DNA from: Orobanche coerulescens
Lineage: Eukaryota > Streptophyta > Magnoliopsida > Lamiales > Orobanchaceae
NCBI GenBank assembly: GCA_033398695.1
Contig: CM065801.1
Coordinates: forward strand, 52,834,358 to 52,898,357
Direction of reading: 5' to 3'
DNA: 64,000 nt
Shown here: positions 35,034 through 46,419 of the stretch, piece after piece
Position numbering within the stretch: position 1 is the first letter of the stretch
How the letters are laid out: each line of letters opens with the position of its first letter
Program-made: the position numbers and the translations under genes
The notes under the pieces: generated by a model
Database searches by the model: none
What the model was told of the DNA's origin: nothing
The model's input: only the letters and a program-made list of their open reading frames with translations

Positions 35034-36838
35034 TGATACCCGAGCCTAACACTACTCACTTGATCAATATGATTCATGCATAACTTGTTAATTATGTGTT
35101 ATTTGGATTATTTGACTTTCCATGGTTCAGTTGATCTTATAGTTAATTTCACTACATAGAAATGTGCTAAACATTGGAACTAAAGTCTAAAACACTATCG
35201 TGGTATGTGTTACGGAACTAAGTTATGTTATTCATATTATTTCTAATACGAAAATAAAATATATGTAAAGATCTTATAAAACTCCAAGTTCACGTGGTAA
35301 GCCTAGAAGTCATAAAGGTGTCACTAACGTGTCTATCGGAGGTTAACTAGCTTATCGCGAGATTTTAGTCGGCGCGTGTAGTGGGTCACTTTAAATTGAC
35401 GATTCAAGTGGATAACCATCATTCAATAAACTAACACGTGTCAAGTGCCTTTGATTCTTGTCAATACCTAATAGGATAGAATTTATGATTGTATCTAATA
35501 ACGTTTGTAAAATACTGTGATCTGTTTATACCTCATTCGTTCCAACTGCGGTAGGAATTAAACTTATCTTTTAGTTTATAATATTAATTATTTTTTTTAT
35601 AAATGATTCATTCCATTCTTACCTATAGTGTCGCATTTGTGAAGTTTTAGAAAGTTTGACAATAAAATCCTTCACTAGCATTTTCAACACTGTTCGCATG
35701 AGTAATCGAGTTTAAGCAATAAAAATACATACTAAACTTCTGTTCAACACTAGCATTTGTATAACTAGTTGTTGAACTTGATGATATCTTTAGAGTGTTC
35801 TATTATATTGTATAATTGATTTTTATATGCTTAAAGTGTTTGGTTTCACCTTACATGATCATGACATCCATTAGCATCTCCACATGCATGCATAACAGGA
35901 GATTCACTAGTGTCTGCATGCACGGTATGATCAAGGAAAGAAAGAAAAGAAAAATGTTTTGTTGGCCGCTGCTAGAGCACTGAGGCATGGTAGATGCATG
36001 ATTTCTTGATATGTTTATCACAGTAGATGCATGCTTATATGATGTGTGAGACATGGTAGATGCATGTTCTCACGATATATTTGGTGTGGTAGATGCATGC
36101 CTTATATATCTGGCATGGTACATGCATGCCTCATGATATGATATGATATTGAGTTCATTCCGGTGCTTAGTATGTGGTTCAATGGGCCCAAGGATAAGAA
36201 AATGATTTTGAGAGATTCTCATTGATAATCATATGTCATATGTTGCATCAGACATGATACATAACATGCATGCTTTCTACTTATTGGGCTTTAGCTCACG
36301 TAGTTTATGCATTGTAGGTAAATCTGATGCTTGAGTATGTTCCCTCGCTGGATGAGTTAGAGTTCCACTATTGCTGAGGGTCGACGTACATGGATGACGA
36401 CCTGTCGGGCTTAACCATGGGTTTAACATATTTTCGTTCTTGTTTGTGAACCTTACTTTATAAATATGTATTACAGTAATGTACTCATATGTTCGAGTGT
36501 CGTTGATGGTGTGATGGGTACTTTAAGTTCACTTAGTATGTTTGTTTAACCTGTGAGGTTGTTTAAATATCGTAATGTAAAATAAATGAGTGATTTGGGA
36601 AACTCGAAGTTTTGTTGTTTACTAATCTCTTGTAGTTATAGCTACGGGGATATTGATGTCATGAGTTTGATTCGGATTGAGACTAGATGTCTCTGTATGA
36701 TACTTGTGTTGGTTTTATGTCACAGGTTTGGGATAGGTACTAGTTTAGGGGAAACTCTGTCGAAATTTCACCGTAATTTATAAGTACTAATATGATATAA
36801 GATAGTGTAAGTTAGGTAGTTAGTGCGGGTGTGTTTCA
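35034..36838 (+). repeat. 5' LTR of element D
   Basis: It runs from TGATACCCGAGCC to GTGTGTTTCA and is followed directly by the primer site TGGTATCGGAGCCCGG (36841-36856). Its sequence is unrelated to the other LTRs. Between 35880 and 36275 it carries a run of ATGCATG words. No 3' LTR was found; the element is cut at 38849. Confidence 0.8.
35880..36275. repeat. Array of CATGCATG (RY-like) motifs in the LTR of D
   Basis: About eight copies of ATGCATG(C), most within a repeated GGTAGATGCATG context about 35-40 bases apart. CATGCATG is the RY/Sph element known to bind B3-domain factors of the ABI3/FUS3/LEC2 type. Whether it acts so here is inference. Confidence 0.75.
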
Positions 36839-37002
36839 GGTGGTATCGGAGCCCGGTTTGTGCCCTGTAGACTGTCCATGTACACGAGCTCAGAGCATGT
36901 GGAGCACAACAAATCCAGTAAGTGTTATTTTATTTGTGTGCACTCATATTTCATGAATTATATTGACCATATGATATAGGGCTCAGTCATAAATAGAAAA
37001 TA

Positions 37003-37697
37003 ATGCCGAGAACAAGAACTGAAGGCAGTGATGGGGGTAGAACACAAGATCCAGAAATGACGTCCACAAGTTCTGATCGTGATCTGATCATTGGTCGATT
37101 GACTGAACTAGTAGAAAGGCAATCTCAAAAAATCCAACAACTCATCAACAAAGAGACATGAGAGGACAACAGGGAGATGATAGGAATCGACCACCACCTC
37201 AAGTAGAACAAGTTGAATTAGATGGAGGAAGGTTCAGGAAGTTGAATCCCCCAACATTTGAGAGCACAGTGGATCCTACAGAAGCAGAAGATTGGCTAAG
37301 GACTATAGAAAACATGTTCCAGTATAGTAAGGTTTCTGAAGAGAACAAGGTACTTTGTGCATCCTTCATGTTACGGGGCAGTGCAGGTCATTGGTGGGAT
37401 ACGATAAGTGCTATTGAGAATTTGGCAACAATGACTTGGGCTAAGTTCAAGGAACTCTTCAGAAATAAGTATTTTATAGCTCCTGTTCGTGCAATGAAGA
37501 TGAACGAATTTATACAGTTGAAACAGGGAAGCGTGATGGTTTCAGACTACATCTGTAAGTTCGAAATGCTGTCTAGGTTTGCTGAGCATATGGTTAGCAC
37601 AGAAGCACTGAAAGTGGAGAGGTTCCTTGAAGGCTTGAGACCAGAGCTATATAGAGATGTCAGCATGGCAAGAATTCAAGGGACGACTATTCAATAA
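37003..37697 (+). pseudogene. Element D gag, one frameshift
   Basis: The start ATG at 37003 opens MPRTRTEGSDGG and runs to a TGA near 37160, where the reading shifts. The capsid continues at 37158-37697 with FRKLNPPTFE, DWLRTIENMFQ, LRGSAGHWWDTI, FKELFRNKYF and VERFLEGLRPEL, typical of gypsy Gag. A second shift near 37690 leads into the nucleocapsid-protease frame. Gag forms the particle in autonomous relatives; this copy would yield only truncated protein. Confidence 0.8.
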
Positions 37698-37711
37698 TTG
37701 CTGAGAGAGCA

Positions 37712-38849
37712 TTGGTCGCAGAACAGGCAGAACTGAGGATTCGACAAGCACAAGAGGTTCGGCGGCAATTTGCCCAACGACAAGGCCAATGCTGGTTTAA
37801 GAATGAAAAGAAGAGGCCACCTCAATCGCAGAATCCAGAGGCTGATTTTCCATCTAAAAAGGGGCAGGAACAAGGAGAACCAAGTAAGCGTATGAAGTCT
37901 GAAGAGGGTAGACCCTTTGTACCATTACCGGCATGCCCTAACTGTGGAAAACAACATAGTGGAGTTTGCTTATTGGGTTCTAAAGTATGCTTTTCATGTG
38001 GACAACCTGGACATATGGCGAACGTTTGCCCAAACAAGACAAAATCCAAAGCGCAGGAAAGGGTACCAGCTAGAGTTTACACTATAACCAGAGAAGATGC
38101 TGAAGCTAATCCGTCTATTATCACAGGTAACCTTCTTATCTTTGGTATTTCAGCATCGGTATTATTTGATCATGGTGCTACACATTCATTTGCATCTACC
38201 GAGTATGTGAGAAGGCTGGGTAGAGTACCAAAAACAATTGAGGTAGGTTATAATGTAGTTACCCCCTCTGGAGATCCAAAACAAACAAATAAGGTCATAC
38301 GGGCGTGTAGTATTCCTATCGAAAATAGGGAACTCTATGCTGATTTAATTGTGTTGGACATCAATGACTATGACATAATTTTGGGTATGGATTGGTTATC
38401 AAAATATCATGCTACTGTTGACTGTCGGAGAAAGATTGTGACACTACAACCACCTGGGGAAGAACCTTTTTATTTTGTCGGGGTTAGTAAGAATTTTAGA
38501 TTCCCAGTAATCTCAGCAATGAAGGCACAACGTCTATTAAACAGTGGTTGTGAAGGCTATTTAGTTAGTTTAATGAGCATTGAAAAGCAAGATTTCTCGA
38601 ACGTCAATGAAGTACCAGTGGTGAAACAATACCCTGAAGTGTTTCCTGATGATCTACCGGGACTGCCACCAGATCGTGAAATAGAGTTTGTGATTAACTT
38701 ACAGCCGGGAACGACACCAATATCAAAGTCACCATACAGAATGGCACCAGCTGAATTAAAGGAATTAAAGACCCAGTTGCAAGAGTTGTTAGATAAAGGC
38801 CTCATTAGGCCTAGTTATTCACCATGGGGAGCGCCAATATTGTTTGTTC
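37712..38849 (+). pseudogene. Element D nucleocapsid, protease and start of RT, truncated
   Basis: The frame reads a basic region, a zinc knuckle CFSCGQPGHMANVC, and a protease whose active-site triplet is altered (LFDHGATHSFAS, with His for the Ser of DSGA). A conserved DYDIILGMDWLSKYHA follows, then the RT entry (PYRMAPAELKELK, SPWGAPILFVR). At 38849 the element sequence stops and element E begins, so the catalytic RT, RNase H and integrase are absent. The altered DSGA motif suggests an inactive protease even before truncation. Confidence 0.82.
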
Positions 38850-40084
38850 GGCTTTCTTCGACGCGGAGGCAGAAGACATGATTTCTGAAAGATTTCTTTG
38901 AAGCGAAGTGAGTGTCACTTCAAGTATATACCCCGAGAACAGTGAGTGTTCTTCGAGACGGTAGGAATAAAAATTTGAGGGTTAGATGCCCTTATTCTAG
39001 CGCCAATTGTTGTTGCCCAAAATATTTATCCGAAGATTAAATACTGCTGGAATGGACGGACAACAAACAAAATTTGCGGGAGCACTTCTGAGAGAATATG
39101 AATAAACACAAGATTTGCCGGGTTTGTTAGGCCCGGGCTTGAATGCTCTCGCGAGATGTTATTAATACAAATATTCGTGGATACAAGTATTAATGTGAGA
39201 ATCTAAGTACAATGAGGGTAAAAAGACTCTGTTAATCCAGCTCTTGAGCGAAGCTCGGTGTTCTTCGTCCCTGCCGATCATCTTCTGAAGGAGAGAGGCC
39301 GAGAGAAGAAAGAACCAAAAGATAGCTGTTGCCAAGAGTAGGAGACACCAATATCCGCGATAATGCTAGCCTGAAATCCAAGTGCAGGCTGCCTGCTATA
39401 TATAGGGGCTGAGGTGCCCTGATTCCTGGCGGGCGATCGCCTTCCGACCAATATAATAATGGGGCGATCATCTGCCGGCCAATATAATAATGGGGCGATC
39501 ATCCTTAAGTCACACGGGCTGTCGGCCTAAAGTCCAAGGTAGATGCTGCCAGCCAGCTGTGCGGTCCAATGAGGAGCCAGCACGCGTCCGGAGTCACTGT
39601 CACATGCGGTCCTACTGACACCTTTCGACGGGCCTGTCGGCTGGTGGACGGATGCTGACAGGCTGTGGTCAACGATCCGTGATATGTGGATCTTGTCTCG
39701 GCTCTGCACGTGGGATCAGTCCTGAGGCTCGGCCTTTGCCGACTGGATGACTATCGGCATGATGCGGTCATCTCTAGCTGGTCACTGAGGGTCGGCATCG
39801 GTCGATCACCAAGGGTCGGTCGGCACGTTCCAGGAGATGATCGTCCGCTAGTCGGTCGCCAGGAGTCGATCGCCAAGTACCGAGAGACGATCGTATTTGA
39901 TGTCGATCGCTCGGCACCGGGACTTGTCCTGGGACCTTCGGTTGGCCGATTTATCTTGACTGCCGGGCTAAGGATAGGCCGCCTGGTCGCTGGTCGGCAG
40001 TTCTGCCTCGGCTGCTCGGCAATGGCCAGGTCGCCCGATCTCCGAGGCGATCGCCGGTCGGAGAGTATAATTCTCGACACAACA
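38850..40084 (-). mobile_element. Element E: one LTR plus about 160 bases of internal sequence, truncated
   Basis: The LTR spans 39008-40084 (TGTTGTTGCCC to CGACACAACA). To its left, reading on the minus strand, is ATTGGCGCTAG, a primer site of the kind used by Tat/Ogre/Athila-like gypsy elements, so the element points left. The internal part ends abruptly at the D junction. The LTR contains many CGATCG and GGCGATCGCC palindromes and a 46-base direct repeat (CCAATATAATAATGGGGCGA, near 39448-39503). Confidence 0.6.
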
Positions 40085-40162
40085 CTGTATAGATACCAAA
40101 CTATACAGTATATCTCAGATAAAATAACGCGAAAAATTTATACTAAAAATCTGGGTATTACA
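40085..40162 (-). repeat. Remnant of the left LTR of element F
   Basis: Only the last 78 bases up to CTGGGTATTACA remain; the rest is replaced by element E. A reversed purine tract (CTACCCCCCTTAAAATAAG) follows at 40165-40183. Confidence 0.55.
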
Positions 40163-40552
40163 TACTACCCCCCTTAAAATAAGTTTCGTCCTCGAAACTT
40201 GCGACCTGTCACCAACAACAGATAAATCCAAAACTTTCCAACTCATCACAAAACAATCAAGTGTCGCCACAAGCGAATAACCAAACCAATATACTTACAG
40301 GTGTGTGAAGTCGATGATCTCCCGTGATACTAGCACACGACTCCCACACGAAGTCTCAATATGATACCAACACACACCAATATCACAAATAACAATTTGA
40401 AAAGAATCTCAAAAATTTTGGAAACTCCAAAAATCGATTTGACTCAAAAGTCAGAAAAACTCATTTTCAAAAATCACACTACTACCGTACCAGTAAAGCC
40501 ACATAACACACACGCCTGGGTTTCACAAAACCCAAGCTTCGATACCATCTTC
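40163..40552 (-). mobile_element. Element F internal region, all coding sequence deleted
   Basis: In 390 bases it holds a reversed polypurine tract at the left and a reversed primer site (complement of GATGGTATCGAAGC, about 40536-40550) at the right, and no ORF. F is therefore a gypsy derivative with both replication signals but no genes. It is either a deletion product or a small non-autonomous form. Confidence 0.7.
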
Positions 40553-41879
40553 TGTAACACCCCAAAAACCACCCTGGATATTACAGCGTCGTGGGGCCCG
40601 CGCCGGAACCCACCAGGCTAAAAACCATTTCAAAAACGTTTAAAATGCCAAAAGGCCAATGACGGTAATATTTTAAATACTCGAATATTTACCAAAACAT
40701 AGTTCTCAAATACCGTCATAAAATACCATTTGAAAATACAAGGCGAAGTGCCAAATCTCGATAGTTCAAACTGTACATTAAGATGCCGCTTAAACGTACC
40801 GAAAGATAATTTAGGAAAAAGGGTTTGACGAAATAACCCAAGTTCGCAAAATGCCAAAAAGCCCCTTTAAAATACAAACACGCGGCGGATAAAGATACAC
40901 AGTTCAAAAATACACATTTGCAGCGGAAATGAATAACCAGAAAAGAAATACTCGATACTCCAAAACATGTCACCACCAGTATCACATCGGGAAGCTCATA
41001 CCTCCACGACCGCTACTAGCTCGATCTCCGAGTACCTAAAAATAAAGCCCACGACGGGGTCATTCACAATACTCAATAATGATACCGATCACATCATCAT
41101 AGATAATTACATACCAATGTAATAATACTGTAAGAATACTACCAACACAATCTTACCGACATAACCTTACCAATCCATAACAATCCAATCCTTACCATAA
41201 TCCACATTTCGCATCCTCGAATGACGAAATGAACTTAACAATAATTATTTGTATTGAATTTCAAAAATACCAACAATCCTCAAAACATCATCATAACTCC
41301 TAATCATGAAATAATTCACCAGTGCCAAATCCTGTCCATCGGATTACACAATCAAATCTCAACCTGGGTAAACCAATAACATACAACATATATGTAGATC
41401 AACTACCACAAAACAATGAATACAAATCCCGAAACAACGACATACATCCCGAATGCTCATACGATAAATAACACTGATCAACCAATACATCACTGAGAAT
41501 ATCATCGACATGATAACTCCAATACGACCAATAAAGGATCAACGATAATCGAGAGTACCCTCAACATGGTAAACTCCCAACACGATCAACAAAGGATCAA
41601 CTATAACCGAGAATCCCCTCAACGAGGTAAACTTCAAATGATCAACAAAGGACCAACAATAACCGAGAATACCATCAACAAGGTAAACTCCAAACGATCA
41701 ACAATAAAGGATCTCAAAGAAATAACCTCGACTGTCGAACATACCCCTCGGGCATATGAACAACCAGTCGCAAACCGTCGAACATACCCAACCATAAATG
41801 GAGGATGAACAACCAAACAATATGGCTCAAAGATGGAAGTCATAGTACGCCCGATCCAGAAATGTGTCCGTGCACAAGC
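40553..41879 (-). repeat. 5' LTR of element F, cut by element G
   Basis: It begins TGTAACACCCCAAAAACCACC. From 41520 to 41770 it has 4-5 copies of a roughly 50-base word set (GATCAACAAAGGA, ACCGAGAAT, CAAC-GGTAAACTC). It includes ACGACGGGGTCATTCA (41051 region), the counterpart of the conserved CCCC-GGGG hairpin. Element G is inserted at 41880, after CAAGC. Confidence 0.65.
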
Positions 41880-42121
41880 TGTAATATCCGCATTTTTCTT
41901 TCCCTTATATTTTCATTTTCGGTGTATTTCCCGATTGTAGTGACCCTCGTGTATCTTTCAGTGTTTTTTCCTGTCATCTATTGATCTGATTCTCGTTATT
42001 GTTGTACGGAACCGCCGTTTCGGGGTTGCCGTGGATCCATTCTATGTTATGATGCGTGTTGAGATGTTCCATTTGGTGTTTCGTTCATATTCCGGTGTTT
42101 TGGACCATTCATATTTCGTGC

Positions 42122-42687
42122 TTAGTACACGCTATCTTTTCTGCCTAGCGCACACTAGAGGTCCCTTAGTAGCGCACGCTACGTTTACTTCGTAGCGCGC
42201 GCTAGCGAGTTAGCCCTGGGAGTGGCAGTGCTGTTTCCAGCCCCCTGGACTGGCGAATTAGCGTACGCTACGTAGTCTAGCACACGCTAATGTCGGGGGC
42301 TAGCGCACGCTGAGATTCACGGTAGCGTGTGCTAGCGTGAGTGTCCAGTACTAGACAGTTTGCTACTGGACTCAATCTGTTGCCCAGGTAGTGCACGTTA
42401 TTGGTCAATAGCGCGCGCTACCGATACACTTTAACGCACGCTACGTTTGGTAGATAGCGCGCGCTAACTGGATTAGGTGTGTTGGACAGTTGTTTCTGGA
42501 CTCGGTTGATGTCCAGGTAGCGCACGCTATTGGTCGATAGCACGCGCTACCGAGAGATTATTAGCGCACGCTACGTTTCGAGTAGCGCACGCTAACGGCG
42601 TAATCTGCTACCGGATCGACGCTAACTGTATGGCCTGTAGTTTTATCCCATTAGCGCACGCTAACCTTGAGGATTAGCGCGCGCTAA
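42122..42687. repeat. TAGCGCACGCTA palindrome array in the LTR of G
   Basis: About 18 copies of TAGCG(C/T)(A/G)CGCTA, several being the perfect palindrome TAGCGCGCGCTA. The array ends 12 bases before the TATA box. Confidence 0.9.
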
Positions 42688-42698
42688 CACTCCCTGGC

Positions 42699-42706
42699 TA
42701 TATAAA
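42699..42706 (+). promoter_or_regulatory. TATA box of the element G LTR promoter
   Basis: TATATAAA immediately follows the palindrome array and precedes a T/C-rich leader. It fits the U3/R boundary of the LTR. Confidence 0.7.
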
Positions 42707-44455
42707 CCCGGGAGTTGACCCAGATGAACGTATTACGTTCATTTCTCCTCCTCCCCGCGGCTTAGAGCTCCTTGGGTGATTTTGGGCGATTCTTGGCGAT
42801 TTCTTCTTCCGATCATCTCATCCAACATCTTCCTTGAGTTCTTGGTGTATTATAACAATATCAACACGAATCTTTCATCCTAATCCAAGGTAAAATCTCT
42901 TAGAACCCTACTTTTAGATAAATTGGGGGTTTTGGGATTTTCGTCCGATTTGTTCCATTTTGTTGGCGGATTCATGATGAACATGGTTAATCTTGTCAAT
43001 ATCATTAGTTTTCCTACGGATTCATGGTATATTTTCATGGTTTTGCAAAATCGAGAGGGTTTGGTTGTGGTCTGCCCTCGTTGTTATTTTTGTACGAATA
43101 TACATGAATCGTAGGCGGGTTTGCGGGTGTATTCCATTTCCGTATTCGTCTAGAGTTGGTTGTGATTATGTTCTTCGAATCGTTAGGTTCGGTTCCGTTG
43201 ATTCCTAGCGTTCGTCGGTGATTATCCTTTCCATTCGTTGCGTCATCAATTATTCAAGGCAAGTATTTTTGGAAACCTTTATGCTTAACCTGAAATGGTA
43301 ATGTATCTTGTGTGTGATTTGCTCACCTCGGGATGGTCTGACGGGATCACGGAGGGAGTCCAAAGGGTTGAGTCCTAGATTCATGAGTTTGTTTAGCTAG
43401 CCAGCTCGGGAGGGTCCTTAGAGGCCTCGGGCAGGATCAATGGTATTACCTTGTTCCCAAGGCAATGCATATGCGTGTTTTGTTTTACGATATGGCTAGC
43501 TCGGGAGGGTCCTTAGAGGCCTCGGGCGGGATCAATGGTATTACCCTGTTCCCAAGGCAAATTGTTTGACTGTTTGTTTCCGGAAAAGACATGTCTGGTT
43601 TTGACTTTTGAAATTGATTTTGATGCATTGTACTATGAAATGTGTAAGCGATTGGTTTCCCTTGATTACTTGTACTAGCGTAATTGCTAACCCCTTTGGG
43701 GATCCGTTTTGGGGAAATTCTTGTTATGGATTTCAGGTTGTGATTATCCAGACGAACGAGCACCGGGACAGTACGAGGATGTTGGCCAGGGTCGTTGACA
43801 CGTGCATTTGGGTCTTCTTATTTCTTTTGTCCATTTCGATATGGTTGTTCCCACAGTTATAAACTTATAGATTGTACTCGCGAGTACTTAGGCTTTTCAT
43901 TTCAAACTCCGTATTGTATTACTTTAAATTGTTACATTATCGGTTGATGCTTATTTCGCCGGTTGCTCCGGGCGTATCTTTATATGTCATATTATTTAAA
44001 TGTGTGTCCTCGCTAACCGAGATGGTTAGTCAAGTGGAGTTTTCTTGTTGTAACCTGGTGGGTCCCATGTAAGGGTCCACGACGCTGTAATATACTCCGA
44101 ATATCTCGGGGTGTTACAGAAAATGGTATCGGAGCCAAGGTTTATGGATACCTAGGCTTGTCGGTTATTTGGGTCTAGTCGTGTTTTGTTTTACACATGT
44201 CACACCACTGCCGGCATGTCAGTACTTCCAGTGTTCGTAAGTTTCCTTACTCGATTCTTTACTTTCTCGTACTGTATTCCATTTCTTGAACTGTGGTTAT
44301 TCTCCCTCTTTTGCTTATCATCGTAGTTGCTTTTTCCTCCCTTACTCATCCTCGATATACTTCTGTTATCTCTTAACACCAGTACCGGCGACCGTCACAG
44401 TCATGCTTCTTCTCAGGAGCGCGCCGACCTTGGTATTGCGGCCGTTATGTAGCAA

Positions 44456-46419
44456 ATGGTAAACCAAATGGCGGCGATAGCTCAAGTGGTTCAAAACCCC
44501 GATCAGGCCCATGCTAATCGGGGTGGAGCGGCCGTTGGCTCCAAGATGTCATCAAGATGCATCCTCCTCAGTTTTCGGGAGCATCAGACCCAATCGGCTG
44601 GGAGGGGTGGATCAAGGAGATATCTAAGGTCTTCGTTGCCACCAACTGTCCCGAGGACCGCAAGGTCCCTATTGCACAGTACTTTCTCACTGGGGACGCT
44701 ATGGATTGGTGGGAGGCCGTGGGGCCCAAGGATCATGTTGCTTCGTGGGCCGAATTTCAGGAGCTGATGGAGACTGAATATTGCCCGTGGCCAGTTAGAC
44801 AGGCTCGAGTCCATGCTTTCTACGATGCTCAACCTCAGGATATTCCCGTGTCCCAAGCTATTGCCGATTTTAACAAGGAGTTGGGCTATGTGAAGACCCA
44901 AGTTGGCGAAGAGAGCGACAAAATTTTCCATTTTTCCAGGAGGATGAAACTGTCCATTCGGGACTATATGTCTGGACTCGTCTACACTACTTTGAAGGAT
45001 TATCAGAGTAGGGCCCTCGCTTATGATATGTCGGTGACGGCTAGTGATGCGGCTCGTGAGAGCAAGAAGCAGAAGTCGGTCGGAAATTTTTCTGGTCCCA
45101 AGATTGGAGGCCAGCAGAAATCTCAGGCTGCAAATATTTCTACGGGCGGTTCGGCTCGTTTCTCTGGGAGCTTTCGGGGTGCCGCCGGAACCTCCGCTCG
45201 TGAACCCACATGCTTTAACTGTGGTGTACAGGGCCATAGGAATCGGCAGTGTTCTCGTCCAAAGTTTACTTGTCATACTTGTGGACAGTTGGGCCACAAG
45301 GCCCTCTTTTGTGACCAGATCAGACAGCTTCGCGGCGCCCGTTCTTCCCACCCAGCACCTATGGAGCCGAGTGTGAACCAGGGCTCATTTGCTCCGCCAC
45401 CTCCACCGAGTGCCGGCCGAGGTAGGGGTCAGGGTCAGCCCGCTAGGGGAGGAGCTTCCAGTGTCGGCTCTGTCCAGCCGCGTATCTATGAGATGAGGAG
45501 GGCCGATGACCCAGCAGCTACTGTGGCGACAGATACCGTTCATATATATTCCCATCCTGTCGGTGTGCTTTTTGATTTGGGTGCTATGCATTCATTCATT
45601 TCTATAGAGTGTGTACGCCGTTTGAGTCTCGACTGCTTGTCACCTTGCGAGCCTTTCATCATTAAACTTCCTAGCGGTGATAGAATTGTCGGTGATCGAG
45701 AGGTCCGGGACTGTTCTGTGTCTATTTGTGAGAGGACTTGGCTCTATAATCTTATTGTTGTGGGTATCGAGGGTGAGGATTTATCTCTCGGGGATGATTG
45801 GCTCGAGCGGCATGGCGCAATCATAAACTACCGCACGAGAATCATCACTATGTTAGCCGAGGATGACATCGAGCACTCTTTCGCGGGACGAAAGAGGGGA
45901 AACCAGAAGTTCGTTATAAATGCCTTGAAGGCGATGAGACTCCTGCGAAAGGGGTGTACTGGTTATTGGTGCTACGCCTTGAAGGCGGAGAATGGTGGAG
46001 TCGAGCTTTCGTCGATTCCAGTCGTTAGTGAGTTTCCTGATGTATTTCCTGACGAGTTACCGGGATTGCCACCGGATCGTGAGGTCGAATTTGCTATAGA
46101 GTTAGAGCCGGACGCGGCTCCGATTTCGAAGGCGCCGTATCGCATGGCACCTTCAGAGATGTCAGAGTTGAAGAAGCAGTTGAGTGAGCTTCTTGAGTCA
46201 GGGTATGTTCGGCCGAGCGCCTCGCCTTGGGGCGCACCGGTCCTGTTTGTGCGAAAGAAGGATGGTTCACTGCGTTTGTGTATCGACTATCGCGAACTAA
46301 ACAAGGTGACCATCAAGAACAACTATCCTTTGCCAAGAATTGATGACTTGTTCGATCGGGCCAGGTGGAGTCATGTATTCTCGAAGATTGATTTGAAATC
46401 GGGTACTATCACCCGGTGA
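44456..46419 (+). pseudogene. Element G gag, protease and RT start, decayed
   Basis: The N-terminal Gag piece (MVNQMAAIAQVVQ, 44456) is one frame off the main ORF from 44557. That ORF reads capsid, then two intact zinc knuckles ([14 protein letters not shown] and [14 protein letters not shown]), a Pro/Gly-rich linker and a protease with a changed active site ([12 protein letters not shown] for DSGATHSF). It ends with the RT entry up to [12 protein letters not shown] frameshift near 46360 ends it. A TAG lies just before the N-terminal piece. The protein is close to that of H, so the two are sister copies, but G is the more decayed. Confidence 0.88.

Larger units (their letters stand above)
41880..44118 (+). 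repeat. 5' LTR of element G
   Basis: It starts TGTAATATCCGCATTTTTCT and ends CTCGGGGTGTTACA. The first 200 and last 1200 bases match the LTR of H, but the centre differs. It has a TAGCGCACGCTA array (42122-42687), TATATAAA at 42699-42706, donor AAG/GTAAAA at 42888-42894, a tandem pair of about 100 bases (43394-43558, GCTCGGGAGGGTCCTTAGAG), hairpins at 43676-43701 and acceptor TTTCAG/GT at 43731-43738. Confidence 0.88.

Noticed and set aside
38850..39007. Continuation of the D reverse transcriptase past 38849
   Set aside because: The expected LysLysAspGlySer does not follow. The sequence instead leads into the primer site and LTR of E on the other strand.
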